Positions 8,943-17,934 are shown, counted from the stretch's first letter. The stretch: DNA of 43,897 nucleotides from Rhodobacteraceae bacterium PARR1 (GCA_002256185.1 NKIT01000008.1:19340-63236), one strand, 5' to 3'. A program made the numbers and translations. The notes: generated from the letters alone by a model not told the origin.

Positions 8943-8970
8943 AGCCCCCCGCCTGTCAGGGCGAGGGGCT
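8943..8970. terminator. Bidirectional intrinsic terminator between convergent operons
   Basis: AGCCCCCCGCCT pairs with GGGCGAGGGGCT across a GTCA loop, with one mismatch and a terminal wobble. T-rich sequence follows on the plus side (ATTTTCC) and A-rich sequence precedes it (GAAAGAAAAGCC), which gives a U-rich tail on the minus strand. It separates the plus-strand kinase operon from the end of thuB. Confidence 0.8.
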
Positions 8971-8991
8971 GATTTTCCACAGGGCTGGCGT

Positions 8992-10050
8992 TCAGACCGC
9001 CACGCTTAGCCCGCGCTGACCCGCTGATTGCTCGGCCCGGTCCAGCATCCTTTGCAACTCTGCCCCGCGCGCAAAGGTGGGTTCCGCAGCGCTTTCGCCC
9101 CGGATCGCCGCGATGAAGCGTTGATAGATCGTGGGAACGGCGGGGCAGTCCACCTCGTGCCATTCGGCGGTTTTCATGTCGGGTTCCAGACAGGCAAACA
9201 GGCGGCTGACGGCCTTTTCAAACTGCACCTCAAGCCCGCCCTTATCGCCGTAAAGCCGCAAGCGCAGGTCGTTCAGATGGCCCGTGGCAAAGCGGGTGGC
9301 CGCCACCGTGCCAAGCGCACCGTTGTTCAGCACCACCTGCATGGTGGCCGAGTCATTGGCGTCCAGCACATAGTCGCCGATCTTGCCGCCGGGGGCTTTG
9401 TCAAAGGTCGCCAGACGGCAGGAAATCTCACTGACCGATTGCCCGGCGATAAAGGTCGCAAAGTCGAGGATGTGAATCCCCACATCGCCCAAAACGCCCT
9501 TTGATCCATGCGCTGTGGACAGCCGCCACAGCCATTGGCTTTCCTTGTCCCAAGCGCCCCAGGCATCCTGCGTCAGCCAGCTTTGCAAGTAAGACGCCTC
9601 AAAATGCCGGATGGTGCCGATGGCCCCATCGCGCACCATCTGGGCGGCGTGCTGCAAGGCTGCGACGTTGCGGTAGGACAGGTTGACCATGTTCACCACG
9701 CCCGCCTTGTCCGCCGCTGCGGCCATCTCGGCCGCCGCCGCCTCATTGGTGGCGAGTGGTTTTTCGCACAGCACATGCTTGCCCGCCGCAAGGAAGGGCA
9801 GGGTGGTCGCATGATGCGCGGCGTCCGGGGTGACATTGGTCACCGCGTCAAATTCGCCCCAGCGCAGGGCGTCATCGATGCTGGCAAAGCCATGGGGGAT
9901 GCCATGCGCCTCTTGGAACGCGGCAAGCTGGGCGGGCCGCGTGTCAACGCCCCCCACCAACGTGACGCCGGGGATCGCGGCAAAGCCTTCGGCATGGTTC
10001 TTGGCCATGCCACCGGTGCCGACGATCAGCAGACGAACGGGGGCAGCCAT
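8992..10050 (-). CDS. thuB: ThuB: Gfo/Idh/MocA-family oxidoreductase for trehalose-type disaccharides
   Basis: NAD(P)-dependent sugar oxidoreductase of 352 aa and last gene of the thu operon. The N-terminal Rossmann motif is VGTGGMAKNHAEGF, the family signature is CEKPLATN, and the catalytic-region helix contains GDVGIHILDFATF, with the Gly-Asp-x-Gly-x-His pattern of Gfo/Idh/MocA enzymes. In Sinorhizobium meliloti, thuA and thuB are required for trehalose catabolism and for forming 3-keto derivatives of trehalose, maltitol and sucrose. By synteny the same role is inferred here. The start codon overlaps the thuA stop by one base, indicating translational coupling. A shared terminator lies just downstream. 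Confidence 0.9.
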   Translation of the reverse strand: MAAPVRLLIVGTGGMAKNHAEGFAAIPGVTLVGGVDTRPAQLAAFQEAHGIPHGFASIDDALRWGEFDAVTNVTPDAAHHATTLPFLAAGKHVLCEKPLATNEAAAAEMAAAADKAGVVNMVNLSYRNVAALQHAAQMVRDGAIGTIRHFEASYLQSWLTQDAWGAWDKESQWLWRLSTAHGSKGVLGDVGIHILDFATFIAGQSVSEISCRLATFDKAPGGKIGDYVLDANDSATMQVVLNNGALGTVAATRFATGHLNDLRLRLYGDKGGLEVQFEKAVSRLFACLEPDMKTAEWHEVDCPAVPTIYQRFIAAIRGESAAEPTFARGAELQRMLDRAEQSAGQRGLSVAV

Positions 10051-10835
10051 CAGCGATACCCCGCTTCGCCGTCTTGGTGCAGGCGCGGGCCGCGTTCGAC
10101 GATCGGCTCCAACGCCACCTCAACCGGCACATTCGGCGCGTCATTCGGGTTGGCGATGCGCGGCGCGGGGTTGTGTGCCCAGCGAACGGCATTGGCGATC
10201 ACGCGCTGGATATTGGCGTCGTGATAAGTCGGATAGGTTTCATGCCCCGGGCGGAAATAGAACACGCTGCCTGCGCCGCGCTTGTAGGTCAGGCCGGAAC
10301 GAAACACCTCGCCGCCCGCGAACCACGACACGAACACGGTTTCCATCGGGTCCGGCACGCCAAAGGGTTCGCCATACATCTCTTCGTGTTCCAACTCGAA
10401 ATGATCCGGCAGGCCCGCCGCGATGGGGTGGTTGCGCGACGTGACCCACAAACGCTCACGCTCTCCGGCTTCACGCCATGTCAGGTTGCAGGGCGCACCC
10501 ATCAGCCGCTTGCACGGCTTTGAGAAATGGGCCGAGAGCAGAAAGATGATCCCCATCCCGCCCCAGCCCGCGTTGCAGATGCGTTCGACGATCTCATCCT
10601 GCACCTCGCCATGCGCGGCGTGGCCCCACCAGATCAGCACATCGGTTGCCGCCAGCTTTTCCGCCGTCAGCCCGTGTTCCGGGTCTTGCAGCGTCACCGT
10701 GCTGGCGGTGATCCCGCCCGCCGTATTCAGCGCGGCGGCAATGGTGCCGTGCATGGTCTGCGGATAGACCTGCGCCACCACCTTGTTCTTGTGTTCATGG
10801 ACGTTCTCACCAAAGACGGTGACGCGGATGTTCAT
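10050..10835 (-). CDS. thuA: ThuA: trehalose utilisation protein
   Basis: A 261-aa ThuA-family protein with a glutamine-amidotransferase-like fold. Recognisable family features are the start MNIRVTVFGENVHEH, the segment DVLIWWGHAAHGEV, the central IIFLLSAHFSKPCKRLMG, and the C-terminal FYFRPGHETYPTYHD. ThuA acts with ThuB in the 3-keto-disaccharide route of trehalose breakdown in Sinorhizobium. Its exact chemical step is less clear than that of ThuB. It sits between thuK (44-bp gap) and thuB (one-base overlap). The length and the neighbouring complete thu set make the assignment strong. Confidence 0.93.
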   Translation of the reverse strand: MNIRVTVFGENVHEHKNKVVAQVYPQTMHGTIAAALNTAGGITASTVTLQDPEHGLTAEKLAATDVLIWWGHAAHGEVQDEIVERICNAGWGGMGIIFLLSAHFSKPCKRLMGAPCNLTWREAGERERLWVTSRNHPIAAGLPDHFELEHEEMYGEPFGVPDPMETVFVSWFAGGEVFRSGLTYKRGAGSVFYFRPGHETYPTYHDANIQRVIANAVRWAHNPAPRIANPNDAPNVPVEVALEPIVERGPRLHQDGEAGYR

Positions 10836-10879
10836 GGTTTTCTCCTTGTGCCCGGCGCAGGGCGCGGGTGTCGTGATGG

Positions 10880-11887
10880 TCAGCGGATTGGCCTGCCGTC
10901 CGCGTCAAAACGGTGAATATTTGCTGCCTGCGGGCGTAGCCCGATGCGCGTGCCCAAAGCAATGGAAAGCTTGCCGGGTTGGCGCACGATGACAGGTTCA
11001 TCGCTGCCGATCTCGACAAACAGGAAGTTGTCAGAGCCAAGGTCCTCGGCATGAACAACTTCACCCGTCCAATCACCCGCGCCATCGGGCAGAACGTCAA
11101 TATGTTCCGACCGGATGCCCAAGGTGGTGCAGTCATGCGCAGCTGCAAAGGCCCCGGTCAGGAAGTTCATTTTGGGGCTGCCGATAAAACCCGCCACGAA
11201 CAGCGAATTCGGGCGCTCATAAAGCTCTGCCGGGGTGCCTACCTGTTCCAGCCGCCCATCACGCAACACGGCGATGCGGTCGGCCAAAGTCATCGCCTCG
11301 ACCTGATCATGGGTGACGTAGATCATCGTCACATCGGTCATGGAATGATGCAACTTGGCGATTTCCAGACGGGTCTGCACCCGCAGGGCAGCATCAAGGT
11401 TCGACAGCGGTTCGTCGAACAGGAACACGCGCGGGTCGCGCACGATGGCGCGGCCAATAGCGACGCGCTGGCGCTGGCCGCCCGACAGTTGCTTGGGCAG
11501 GCGGTCCAGCAGGTGGTCGATCTGCAACAGCTTGGCCGCATCGCGCACGCGCTTGTCGGTGTCGGCCTTGCTGGCCTTGGCGAGTTCCATGCCGAAGGCC
11601 ATGTTATCATAGACCGTCATATGCGGATAAAGCGCGTAGCTTTGGAACACCATCGCGATCCCGCGCTTGGACGGGATCACGTCATTCACCCGTTCGCCGT
11701 CAAAAGCCATGTCGCCGGTGGTAATATCCTCCAGCCCCGAAATCAGGCGCAGCAGGGTGGATTTGCCACAGCCCGAAGGCCCGACAAACACCATGAATTC
11801 GCCTTTGTTGATCTCAAGGTCGATGCCCTTGATCACCTGCACGGCGCCGTAGGATTTGGTGACGTTCTTCAGTTCTATCTTGGCCAT
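10880..11887 (-). CDS. thuK: ThuK: ATPase of the trehalose/disaccharide ABC importer
   Basis: MalK/UgpC-type ATPase of 335 aa that energises the ThuFG permease on the cytoplasmic face. It has Walker A (GPSGCGKST), Q-loop ([19 protein letters not shown]), signature ([14 protein letters not shown]), Walker B ([13 protein letters not shown]) and H-loop ([19 protein letters not shown]). A C-terminal OB-like regulatory domain of about 100 residues contains GIRSEHIDV. It follows thuG by six bases and precedes thuA. Similar ATPases at 31856 and 35643 belong to the other two importers and could in principle be interchangeable, since this family is known for shared ATPases. Confidence 0.93.
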   Translation of the reverse strand: MAKIELKNVTKSYGAVQVIKGIDLEINKGEFMVFVGPSGCGKSTLLRLISGLEDITTGDMAFDGERVNDVIPSKRGIAMVFQSYALYPHMTVYDNMAFGMELAKASKADTDKRVRDAAKLLQIDHLLDRLPKQLSGGQRQRVAIGRAIVRDPRVFLFDEPLSNLDAALRVQTRLEIAKLHHSMTDVTMIYVTHDQVEAMTLADRIAVLRDGRLEQVGTPAELYERPNSLFVAGFIGSPKMNFLTGAFAAAHDCTTLGIRSEHIDVLPDGAGDWTGEVVHAEDLGSDNFLFVEIGSDEPVIVRQPGKLSIALGTRIGLRPQAANIHRFDADGRPIR

Positions 11888-11893
11888 GGTGGA

Positions 11894-12727
11894 TCAGCCT
11901 TTCACGCCGCCGGCGGTCAGGCCCGCCACGATCTTGCGCTGGAAAATGAGGACGAGGATGACAAGCGGCACCGTCACGATCACCGAGGCGGCCATGATCG
12001 GCCCCCACGGAATTTCTTGCTGTGACGCGCCAGAGAGCAGCCCGATGGCAACCGGCACGGTGCGGGTCGTCTCGGAACTGGTGAAGGTCAGCGCGAAGAG
12101 GAATTCGTTCCACGCCCCGATAAAGGCGAGAAGCCCCGTCGTCACCAAGGCAGGCCACAAAAGCGGCAGGAACACGCGGGTGATGACGATCCAAGGGGTC
12201 GCGCCGTCAACGATGGCGGCTTCTTCGATTTCCACGGGCAGATCACGCATGAAGGTGGTCAGCACCCAGACGGTGAAGGGCAGGGTAAAGATCGTGTAGG
12301 ACAGGATCATCGCCCATGGTGTGTTGAAGATGCCGATGAAGCGGATCAATTCGAACAACCCGGCCAGTACGGCAATCTGCGGGAACATCGACACCGCAAG
12401 GATCGTCATCAAGAGCAGCCCCCGCCCCCGGAACCGCACCCGCGCCAAGGCGTAGGATGCCGTCACCGCAAGGAACAGGGCAAAGACGACGGTGGTGGTG
12501 GCGATGAAGACCGAATTCAGGATCGACCGGACGAAATTCCGTCCGCTCATGACCGCGACATAGTTGGACCAGTCAAACGAATGCGGCAGGTAGTTCACCT
12601 TGAACAGGTCCGTGCCCGTCGCAAAACTGGTCACGATGGCGTAATAGAACGGAAAGACCGAAAACAGCACGATCACCACGACCAGCGCATAGAACCCCGG
12701 CTGTTTCAGCAGCTTTTGCGTGGTCAC
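11894..12727 (-). CDS. thuG: ThuG: inner-membrane permease of the disaccharide ABC importer
   Basis: MalG-type permease of 277 aa with about six membrane segments, starting at FYALVVVIVLFSVFPFYYAI. The EAA loop that docks on the ATPase is present (EIEEAAIVDGATPWIVITRV). The start is a GTG that overlaps the stop of thuF (GTGA), with GGAGGG five bases upstream, so the two permeases are made in a coupled fashion. The protein ends in GLTAGGVKG, the conserved tail of MalG-type subunits. Confidence 0.92.
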   Translation of the reverse strand: MTTQKLLKQPGFYALVVVIVLFSVFPFYYAIVTSFATGTDLFKVNYLPHSFDWSNYVAVMSGRNFVRSILNSVFIATTTVVFALFLAVTASYALARVRFRGRGLLLMTILAVSMFPQIAVLAGLFELIRFIGIFNTPWAMILSYTIFTLPFTVWVLTTFMRDLPVEIEEAAIVDGATPWIVITRVFLPLLWPALVTTGLLAFIGAWNEFLFALTFTSSETTRTVPVAIGLLSGASQQEIPWGPIMAASVIVTVPLVILVLIFQRKIVAGLTAGGVKG

Positions 12728-13689
12728 CGGTTGCCCTCCCCCGACAGGTCCACCCGGCCCAGCCAGATGTAGACCGAGACGAAAATAGCGATGATCGCGA
12801 ACAGCAGCGTCGATTGCGCCGCGCCATAGGCAAACTTGTCAAAGTCGATCATGTTCTCGCGGCTGATCACGCTCATGGTCTTGGTCGCGGCAGAATTCGG
12901 CGTCAGCACATAGACCAGATCGAACACCCGCAGCGCATCCAGCATGCGGAAGATCACCGCCACCATCAGCGCAGGGCGGATCAAGGGCAGCGTGACCTTG
13001 AAGAACACCTTGAACGGGTTGATGCCATCCAGCTTTGCCGCCTCATAGATATCGCGCGGCACCATTTGCAGCCCGGCAAGGATCAGCAGCGCCATGAAGG
13101 GCGTGGTTTTCCACACATCCACCATCAGCACGGCATACATCGCCGTGTCGGTGCTGGCGGTCCATGCGATCTTTTGGTCGATCAGACCAAGGCGCAACAG
13201 CATGTCATTGATGATTCCGAACTGATCGTTCAGCATCCATGCCCACATCTTGGCCGATACGATGGTGGGGATGGCCCAGGGGATCAGGATCGCGGCGCGC
13301 ACCAGACCGCGCCCCTTGAATTCGGCATTCAGCACCAGCGCCACGATCAACCCGAGCACAGTTTCAATCAGGACCGAGGTGACGGCAAAGCGCACCGTGT
13401 TCCAGACGGCATTCCACCATGCCGGATCCACCAGCGTGCCGCGATAGATCACCTTGCCAGACGACAAGGTGCGCACCGACAGGTAGTTGTCCAATCCGAT
13501 CCACGTGCCGCCATACAGGTTCGACAGCGTGGTGTCGGTCAGGGAAAACCAGATCGTGCGCAGCAAAGGCCAAGCGGCGACACAGATCAGGGCCAAAAGC
13601 ATCGGGGCCAGAAACCAGAAGGCGGCGCGTTGGCGCTGCTGCTGAAGGCTAAGGCCCGCCTTGCGCGGGGCGATGGGCGCGGCTGTCAT
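12724..13689 (-). CDS. thuF: ThuF: inner-membrane permease of the disaccharide ABC importer
   Basis: MalF-type permease of about 321 aa. The first membrane segment (AFWFLAPMLLALICVAAWPL) follows a short cytoplasmic tail. The EAA loop reads DIYEAAKLDGINPFKVFFKV. The ATG at 13689 is chosen over the tracked 13734 start because GGGAGGG lies just upstream and the first 15 tracked residues would fall in untranslated leader. A GC-rich hairpin separates it from thuE. ThuF and ThuG together form the membrane channel through which disaccharide released by ThuE is moved. Confidence 0.9.
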   Translation of the reverse strand: MTAAPIAPRKAGLSLQQQRQRAAFWFLAPMLLALICVAAWPLLRTIWFSLTDTTLSNLYGGTWIGLDNYLSVRTLSSGKVIYRGTLVDPAWWNAVWNTVRFAVTSVLIETVLGLIVALVLNAEFKGRGLVRAAILIPWAIPTIVSAKMWAWMLNDQFGIINDMLLRLGLIDQKIAWTASTDTAMYAVLMVDVWKTTPFMALLILAGLQMVPRDIYEAAKLDGINPFKVFFKVTLPLIRPALMVAVIFRMLDALRVFDLVYVLTPNSAATKTMSVISRENMIDFDKFAYGAAQSTLLFAIIAIFVSVYIWLGRVDLSGEGNR

Positions 13690-13736
13690 CCGGGGTTCCC
13701 TCCCTTGAACCGTCAGAAAAGCGTGCAGAAACAAGC

Positions 13737-13763
13737 GGGCGGGCGGCGAAAGGCCGCCCGCCC
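13737..13763 (-). other. GC-rich hairpin in the thuE-thuF gap
   Basis: GGGCGGGCGGC pairs perfectly with GCCGCCCGCCC (11 bp) around a five-base GAAAG loop. There is no U-tract after it on the transcribed minus strand, so it is more likely an mRNA-stabilising or attenuating stem than a full terminator. Its place between the binding-protein and permease genes fits differential expression of thuE. Confidence 0.75.
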
Positions 13764-13786
13764 CAAGGGTCAGGCCAACCGGGAGG

Positions 13787-15070
13787 TTACCAGCCAGACC
13801 CCTTGATGTCGGTCAGTTCAACCTCAAGCAATTCAAGGTTTTCGGCGGCGGTGCCATTGCCCGACAGGGTGTTGTGCACAGCCGACCAGAACTTGGACGA
13901 CACTTCGTTATACTTGCCCTTGGTCGGGGCCGACGGGCGCGGCACGGCTTGCAGGAAAACGTCCTTCCAGCGCGGGATGATCGGCTGCGCGGCGGCGATG
14001 TCGGCATCATCATAAAGCGACACGATCGTGGGCAGGTTCGACTCATTGATCGCGCGTTGCTTTTGCGCCTCAGGGCCAGCCAGATACATGGCAAGGCTGA
14101 TCGCGGCCTCTTGCTTGGTCGAATACTTCGACACCGCGACGTTCCAGCCACCCAGCGTTGCCGCCGACGTCGGGTTGTCGCCGCCGGTCGGCAGCGGGGC
14201 GACGTCGAACAGACCCTTCACGGCGCTGTCGTCGCCATTGCCCAGACCGTAGGCATAGGGCCAGTTGCGCATGAACACGGCATTGCCGGTCTGCCAGACG
14301 CCACGGGCTTCTTCTTCCTGATAGGCCAGAACCCCATCCGGGGAAATCGTGCCGACCCAGCCCTTGACGGTGTCCAGCGCCTGCACGGCCTTTTCGTTGT
14401 TGATGCTGATCGTGCCGTCGGGTTCCACGATCTGGCCGCCGCCAAAGGACTTGACCCATTCCAGCGCGTTGCAGGTCAGGCCTTCATAGGCGTTGCCCTG
14501 CCAGACAAAACCCCAGAGGTCAGCCTTGCCTTCGGCGCGTTCGGCATCCTGGATCATCTGCGCGGTGGCGGTCAGCTCTTCCCAGGTCTTGGGAACCGCT
14601 GCGCCATGCTTTTCCAGCAGGTCTTTGCGATAATAAAGCGCGGGCGCGTCGGTAAAGATCGGCAGGGCGACCAGTTTGCCGTTCACGGTCTGCGATTCAA
14701 TGATCGACGGGAAATGCGTCGGGGCGAGGTCTTTGGCCACCTCGGTCAGGTCCACGAAGTGATCGGCCAGTTGCGGCGCCCAGATCACATCGGTCTGGAA
14801 CAGGTCGATGTCGGACGTGCCAGCGGCCAGCCAAAGGCGATACTGTGCGAACTGGTCGGTGGTCGATGCGGGCATCGGCACCATGGTCACGGTGTTGCCG
14901 GTCGCCTCTTCCCACGGCTTGACCAGTGCCTTGAAGTTTTCGACGGCGTTGCCGACGGCACCCGAGACGTAGAACAGTTCCTCGGCCGCGACCGGGGCCG
15001 CACCGAACGAGGCCAGCGCGAATGCCGCCACCGTTGACCGCAGGGCTGCGGCCTTCATCGAAAATTCCAT
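13787..15070 (-). CDS. thuE: ThuE: periplasmic trehalose/disaccharide-binding protein
   Basis: Family-1 extracellular solute-binding protein of 427 aa that delivers substrate to ThuFGK. A signal peptide is visible (LRSTVAAFALASFGAAPVAA, cleavage probably after PVAA). The mature start ELFYVSGAVGNAVENFKALV and the segment DLFQTDVIWAPQLADHF are typical of the ThuE/AglE group. The ATG at 15070 has a strong GGAGG six bases upstream. Position directly downstream of thuR and upstream of two permeases matches the S. meliloti thu order. Sugar specificity (trehalose, maltitol, sucrose, palatinose) is inferred from that synteny. Confidence 0.91.
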   Translation of the reverse strand: MEFSMKAAALRSTVAAFALASFGAAPVAAEELFYVSGAVGNAVENFKALVKPWEEATGNTVTMVPMPASTTDQFAQYRLWLAAGTSDIDLFQTDVIWAPQLADHFVDLTEVAKDLAPTHFPSIIESQTVNGKLVALPIFTDAPALYYRKDLLEKHGAAVPKTWEELTATAQMIQDAERAEGKADLWGFVWQGNAYEGLTCNALEWVKSFGGGQIVEPDGTISINNEKAVQALDTVKGWVGTISPDGVLAYQEEEARGVWQTGNAVFMRNWPYAYGLGNGDDSAVKGLFDVAPLPTGGDNPTSAATLGGWNVAVSKYSTKQEAAISLAMYLAGPEAQKQRAINESNLPTIVSLYDDADIAAAQPIIPRWKDVFLQAVPRPSAPTKGKYNEVSSKFWSAVHNTLSGNGTAAENLELLEVELTDIKGSGW

Positions 15071-15158
15071 GATTTCCTCCGGTTGAAGCGGGGTCGCTTC
15101 CTCTCGACCCCTGTCAGTCAGACGTTCCGAAACCCGCTGCTCTTGGTGGCACCGATTA

Positions 15159-15203
15159 TCCGAAGCGCTTCGGAAATGTGCTGCAGCATCACCATTCCGT
15201 CAA
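15159..15203 (-). promoter_or_regulatory. thuE promoter with a 16-bp palindromic LacI-family operator
   Basis: TCCGAAGCGCTTCGGA at 15159-15174 is a perfect 16-bp palindrome with the central CG typical of LacI/GalR operators. On the minus strand a -35 TTGACG (15198-15203) is followed after exactly 17 bp by a weak -10 CACATT (15175-15180). The palindrome lies immediately downstream of the -10, over the expected start of transcription. A repressor bound there would block thuEFGKAB. ThuR, encoded next door, is the obvious candidate. Confidence 0.8.
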
Positions 15204-15236
15204 CAGAAATTTTCAAAGGGCTTTGGAAAGCCTGTC

Positions 15237-16298
15237 TCAGCCCCTCGGCGCGGGCCCGACAGAGCGGCGTTCGACAAAGCGGATATCTCCGATTAGTTGA
15301 AGCGCTTCAAGCGGTTGCCCTTCCAATGCGCCAACCAAAAGCCGCGCCATCGGTTCCCAACTGTCTTGCAAGGCGGCTTCCGTCACCGTCAGCGGCGGGT
15401 GCATGGCGGCAGTTTCGGGCGCGGGCAGCAGATCGTCATGCGCCACCACCGAAACATCGCCGGGGATGGACAAAGACAGCGCCTCCAGTGCTTCATAAAT
15501 GCCTTTTGCCAGCAATGAGTTACCAGCGATGAAGGCTGTCGGACGGTTTGTCTGGTTTTCCATGAGGCGGATGGTTTCGACCAGCCCGACCGATTGCCGC
15601 ATCTCTCCGTTCCTGTGCAAGGCAGGATCGAATCGTTCTCCGACGGCGGCAAGCGCATCGGCATAGCCCCTCATCCGGGCCAAACTGTAGGATCGGCCGT
15701 CCATCCCGTTCAGAAACGCGATGCGACGATGGCCAAGCGCCGTCAGATGTTTCGTCAGGCGATGCCCCACGGCATAATTGTCGATGTCGAAATAGGGATA
15801 GTCCACCGCTTCGAGGGTTCGGCCATGCAGCACAAAGGGAACTTCTCGCCGTTGCAGGAAGTGGACCCTTGGATCATCAACGCGGGAATCTACGACAACA
15901 AAGCCATCCAGCGCTGCGCTATCCACCAGCTTGCGATGCACCGCCACCGGATCATCCCGCTCATCGGCGATGTGCAGCAAGAAGCGGACATCCAACTTAC
16001 TGAAATTGTGTGATAATCCACTGATCATCTGAACAAACAGCGCGTCATTCGCCGCATGGCTTGGGGCTGGCACCACCAGACCCACCGTCCCGCTGCGCCC
16101 CGTCGCCAGCTTGCGCGCCGACAGGTTGGGCTGGTAGCGCAACTGACGCGCGGCGGCCATGACCTTTTCGCGTGTGGCCTCATTCACATCGGAATGGCCG
16201 TTCAGCGCACGGCTGATCTGGGTGACGGACAATCCCAGATGGCGACTCAGGTCTTTCAGCGTGGCCAAACTCGCCCCCTTTTTGCCCGGTATGGACAT
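15237..16298 (-). CDS. thuR: ThuR: LacI-family repressor of the thu operon
   Basis: LacI/GalR regulator of about 353 aa. The N-terminal helix-turn-helix reads TLKDLSRHLGLSVTQISRAL with the hinge helix NLSARKLATGRSGTVGLVV. A periplasmic-binding-protein-like sugar domain follows (MDGRSYSLARMRGYADAL, FIAGNSLLAKGIYEAL). The chosen ATG at 16298 has AAGG eight bases upstream; the tracked start at 16304 is a TTG. It is the first gene of the thu cluster, and a LacI-type operator variant lies about 50 bp upstream. In Sinorhizobium, thuR negatively regulates thu and is induced by trehalose. The match here rests on synteny and operator placement. Confidence 0.88.
   Translation of the reverse strand: MSIPGKKGASLATLKDLSRHLGLSVTQISRALNGHSDVNEATREKVMAAARQLRYQPNLSARKLATGRSGTVGLVVPAPSHAANDALFVQMISGLSHNFSKLDVRFLLHIADERDDPVAVHRKLVDSAALDGFVVVDSRVDDPRVHFLQRREVPFVLHGRTLEAVDYPYFDIDNYAVGHRLTKHLTALGHRRIAFLNGMDGRSYSLARMRGYADALAAVGERFDPALHRNGEMRQSVGLVETIRLMENQTNRPTAFIAGNSLLAKGIYEALEALSLSIPGDVSVVAHDDLLPAPETAAMHPPLTVTEAALQDSWEPMARLLVGALEGQPLEALQLIGDIRFVERRSVGPAPRG
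15297..15310. promoter_or_regulatory. Second palindromic operator candidate inside the 3' end of thuR
   Basis: TTGAAGCGCTTCAA is a perfect 14-bp palindrome that shares the core GAAGCGCTTC with the thuE operator about 138 bp away. It lies within the thuR coding sequence. LacI-family repressors often use auxiliary operators at such distances to form DNA loops, so this may be a secondary site. It could also be a coding coincidence. Confidence 0.55.
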
Positions 16299-16348
16299 CG
16301 TCAACGCCTTTTGATGGCGGTGTTGGCGGCGAAGTCAAGCGGCTTGGA

Positions 16349-16362
16349 CCGAAGCGTTTCGG
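16349..16362. promoter_or_regulatory. Operator-like site between thuR and the divergent isomerase-like gene
   Basis: CCGAAGCGTTTCGG differs from the 14-bp core of the thuE operator (CCGAAGCGCTTCGG) at one base. It lies 50 bp upstream of thuR and 106 bp upstream of the divergent gene at 16468. It could mediate thuR autoregulation and also bring the divergent gene under ThuR control. Confidence 0.65.
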
Positions 16363-16467
16363 GGGCGGTTCCATAGCCCCATGGGCGCGTGCAGATTGCG
16401 TGTGCCGGTGCAATGCCCCTACAGTCGTCCCAAAGGACAAAAGCCCGATGGGCAAAGGGAGGGGACT

Positions 16468-17934
16468 ATGCCGTTGGTGATCCGTCGCAAGGTGACGTTG
16501 GGCGTGGTGATCGGGTCGCGCGCATTTTTCTCGCCCGCGCCCTGTGCAGACGCGCGGCGCGATGTGCTGGCGCAGTTGGAAAAGCTGGGCGTGGACGTCA
16601 TCACCCTGCCGTTTGAGGCGACGGCGAATGGCGCGGTGCAATCGGTGGCCGATGCCGACCTTTATGCTGCTCACTTCCGCGCCCATGCCGACAGGATCGA
16701 CGGCTTGGTGATCTGCCTGCCGAACTTTGGCGACGAGATCGCGATTGCAGAACTGGTCAACCGCGCCCGCCTGAACGTGCCGATCCTGCTGCAAGCCAGC
16801 AATGATGAGGTGACAAAAGTCTCGGTCAAGGAACGCCGTGATGCGTTCTGCGGCAAGATCAGCGTGACCAACAACTTCTGGCAATATGGCGTGCCCTTCA
16901 CCGAAACCACGCACCACACCAGCGACACATGGGGCGATGAATTCGCCGCCGACCTTGACCGTTTCGCCCGCACCTGCCGCACCGTGCGCGGCTTGCGCGG
17001 CGCACGTCTGGGGGCCATCGGCGCGCGCACCGGCGCATTCCAGACCATGCGCTATTCGGAAAAACTGCTACAGGCGGCGGGGATCACGGTTGTGACCGTT
17101 GACCTGTCCGAGATGATGGGGGCCGCCATCGCGATCCGTGACGATGACCCGGCTTTGCAGGCCACCTTGGCGCGGGTGCAGTCCTATGGCATCATCCCGG
17201 CGCACATCAAACCCGCCCAAATCGCCAAACAGGCGCGCTGGACCTTGGCCGTCAACCGCTGGATCGAAGACAACGGCTGCGATGCCAGCGCCATCCAGTG
17301 CTGGCGGTCTTTGCAGGACAACTTCGGCTGCGCCACTTGTCTGACCATGTCCATGATGGGCGAAGACCTGATGCCAAGCGCGTGCGAGGTCGACATCATG
17401 GGTGCCCTGTCGATGTATGCGCTGGCCTTGGCCTCGGGTGCGCCGCCAGCCATCCTCGATTGGAACAACAACTACGCCTATGAGGAAGACATCTGCGTCT
17501 GTACCCATTGTGGCAATTACCCGAAATCCTTCATCGGTGACACGCCAGAGGTGGGGGAGTTGGATGTCTTGGGTGAAACCATCGGGCGCGAGAAATGCTT
17601 TGGCGCGGTGAAGGGCAAGGTAAAGCCCGGCCCGATGACCTATTTCCGCCTGTCCACCGATGATCGGCGCGGCACGGTGAAGTGCTATCTGGGTGAGGGC
17701 GAATTTACCGAACATCCATTCGCCATGGATGGCGGCATCGCTGTCAGCCGCGTGCCGCAACTGCGCAAGTTGTTGCGCTTTGTCACGCAAAACGGCTTTG
17801 AACACCATGTCGCCATGGTGCGCGGCCATCACGCCGATGTGGTGAATGAGGCGGTGACGCGCTACCTCGGCTGGCCGATCTACCACCACGGCGCAGAACC
17901 AGAGCCGCAGCTTTACATGCCCAACCGTTTCTGA
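16468..17934 (+). CDS. L-fucose/L-arabinose isomerase-family protein
   Basis: A protein of about 488 aa resembling the FucI/AraA-like fold family, which interconverts aldoses and ketoses using a divalent metal. Recognisable features are VIGSRAFFSPAPCADARRDV at the start, the glycine-rich GLRGARLGAIGARTGAFQTM, and AIQCWRSLQDNFGCATCLTM. It also has SACEVDIMGALSMYAL, where Glu and Asp resemble the catalytic/metal acidic pair of the isomerases, and a Cys-rich CVCTHCGNYPKSF. The start at 16468 has GGGAGGGG six bases upstream; the tracked start at 16381 would fall in the regulatory region. It is divergent from thuR and shares an operator-like sequence with it. The Cys-rich stretch is unlike textbook FucI, so the substrate is open. 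Confidence 0.8.
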   Translation: MPLVIRRKVTLGVVIGSRAFFSPAPCADARRDVLAQLEKLGVDVITLPFEATANGAVQSVADADLYAAHFRAHADRIDGLVICLPNFGDEIAIAELVNRARLNVPILLQASNDEVTKVSVKERRDAFCGKISVTNNFWQYGVPFTETTHHTSDTWGDEFAADLDRFARTCRTVRGLRGARLGAIGARTGAFQTMRYSEKLLQAAGITVVTVDLSEMMGAAIAIRDDDPALQATLARVQSYGIIPAHIKPAQIAKQARWTLAVNRWIEDNGCDASAIQCWRSLQDNFGCATCLTMSMMGEDLMPSACEVDIMGALSMYALALASGAPPAILDWNNNYAYEEDICVCTHCGNYPKSFIGDTPEVGELDVLGETIGREKCFGAVKGKVKPGPMTYFRLSTDDRRGTVKCYLGEGEFTEHPFAMDGGIAVSRVPQLRKLLRFVTQNGFEHHVAMVRGHHADVVNEAVTRYLGWPIYHHGAEPEPQLYMPNRF

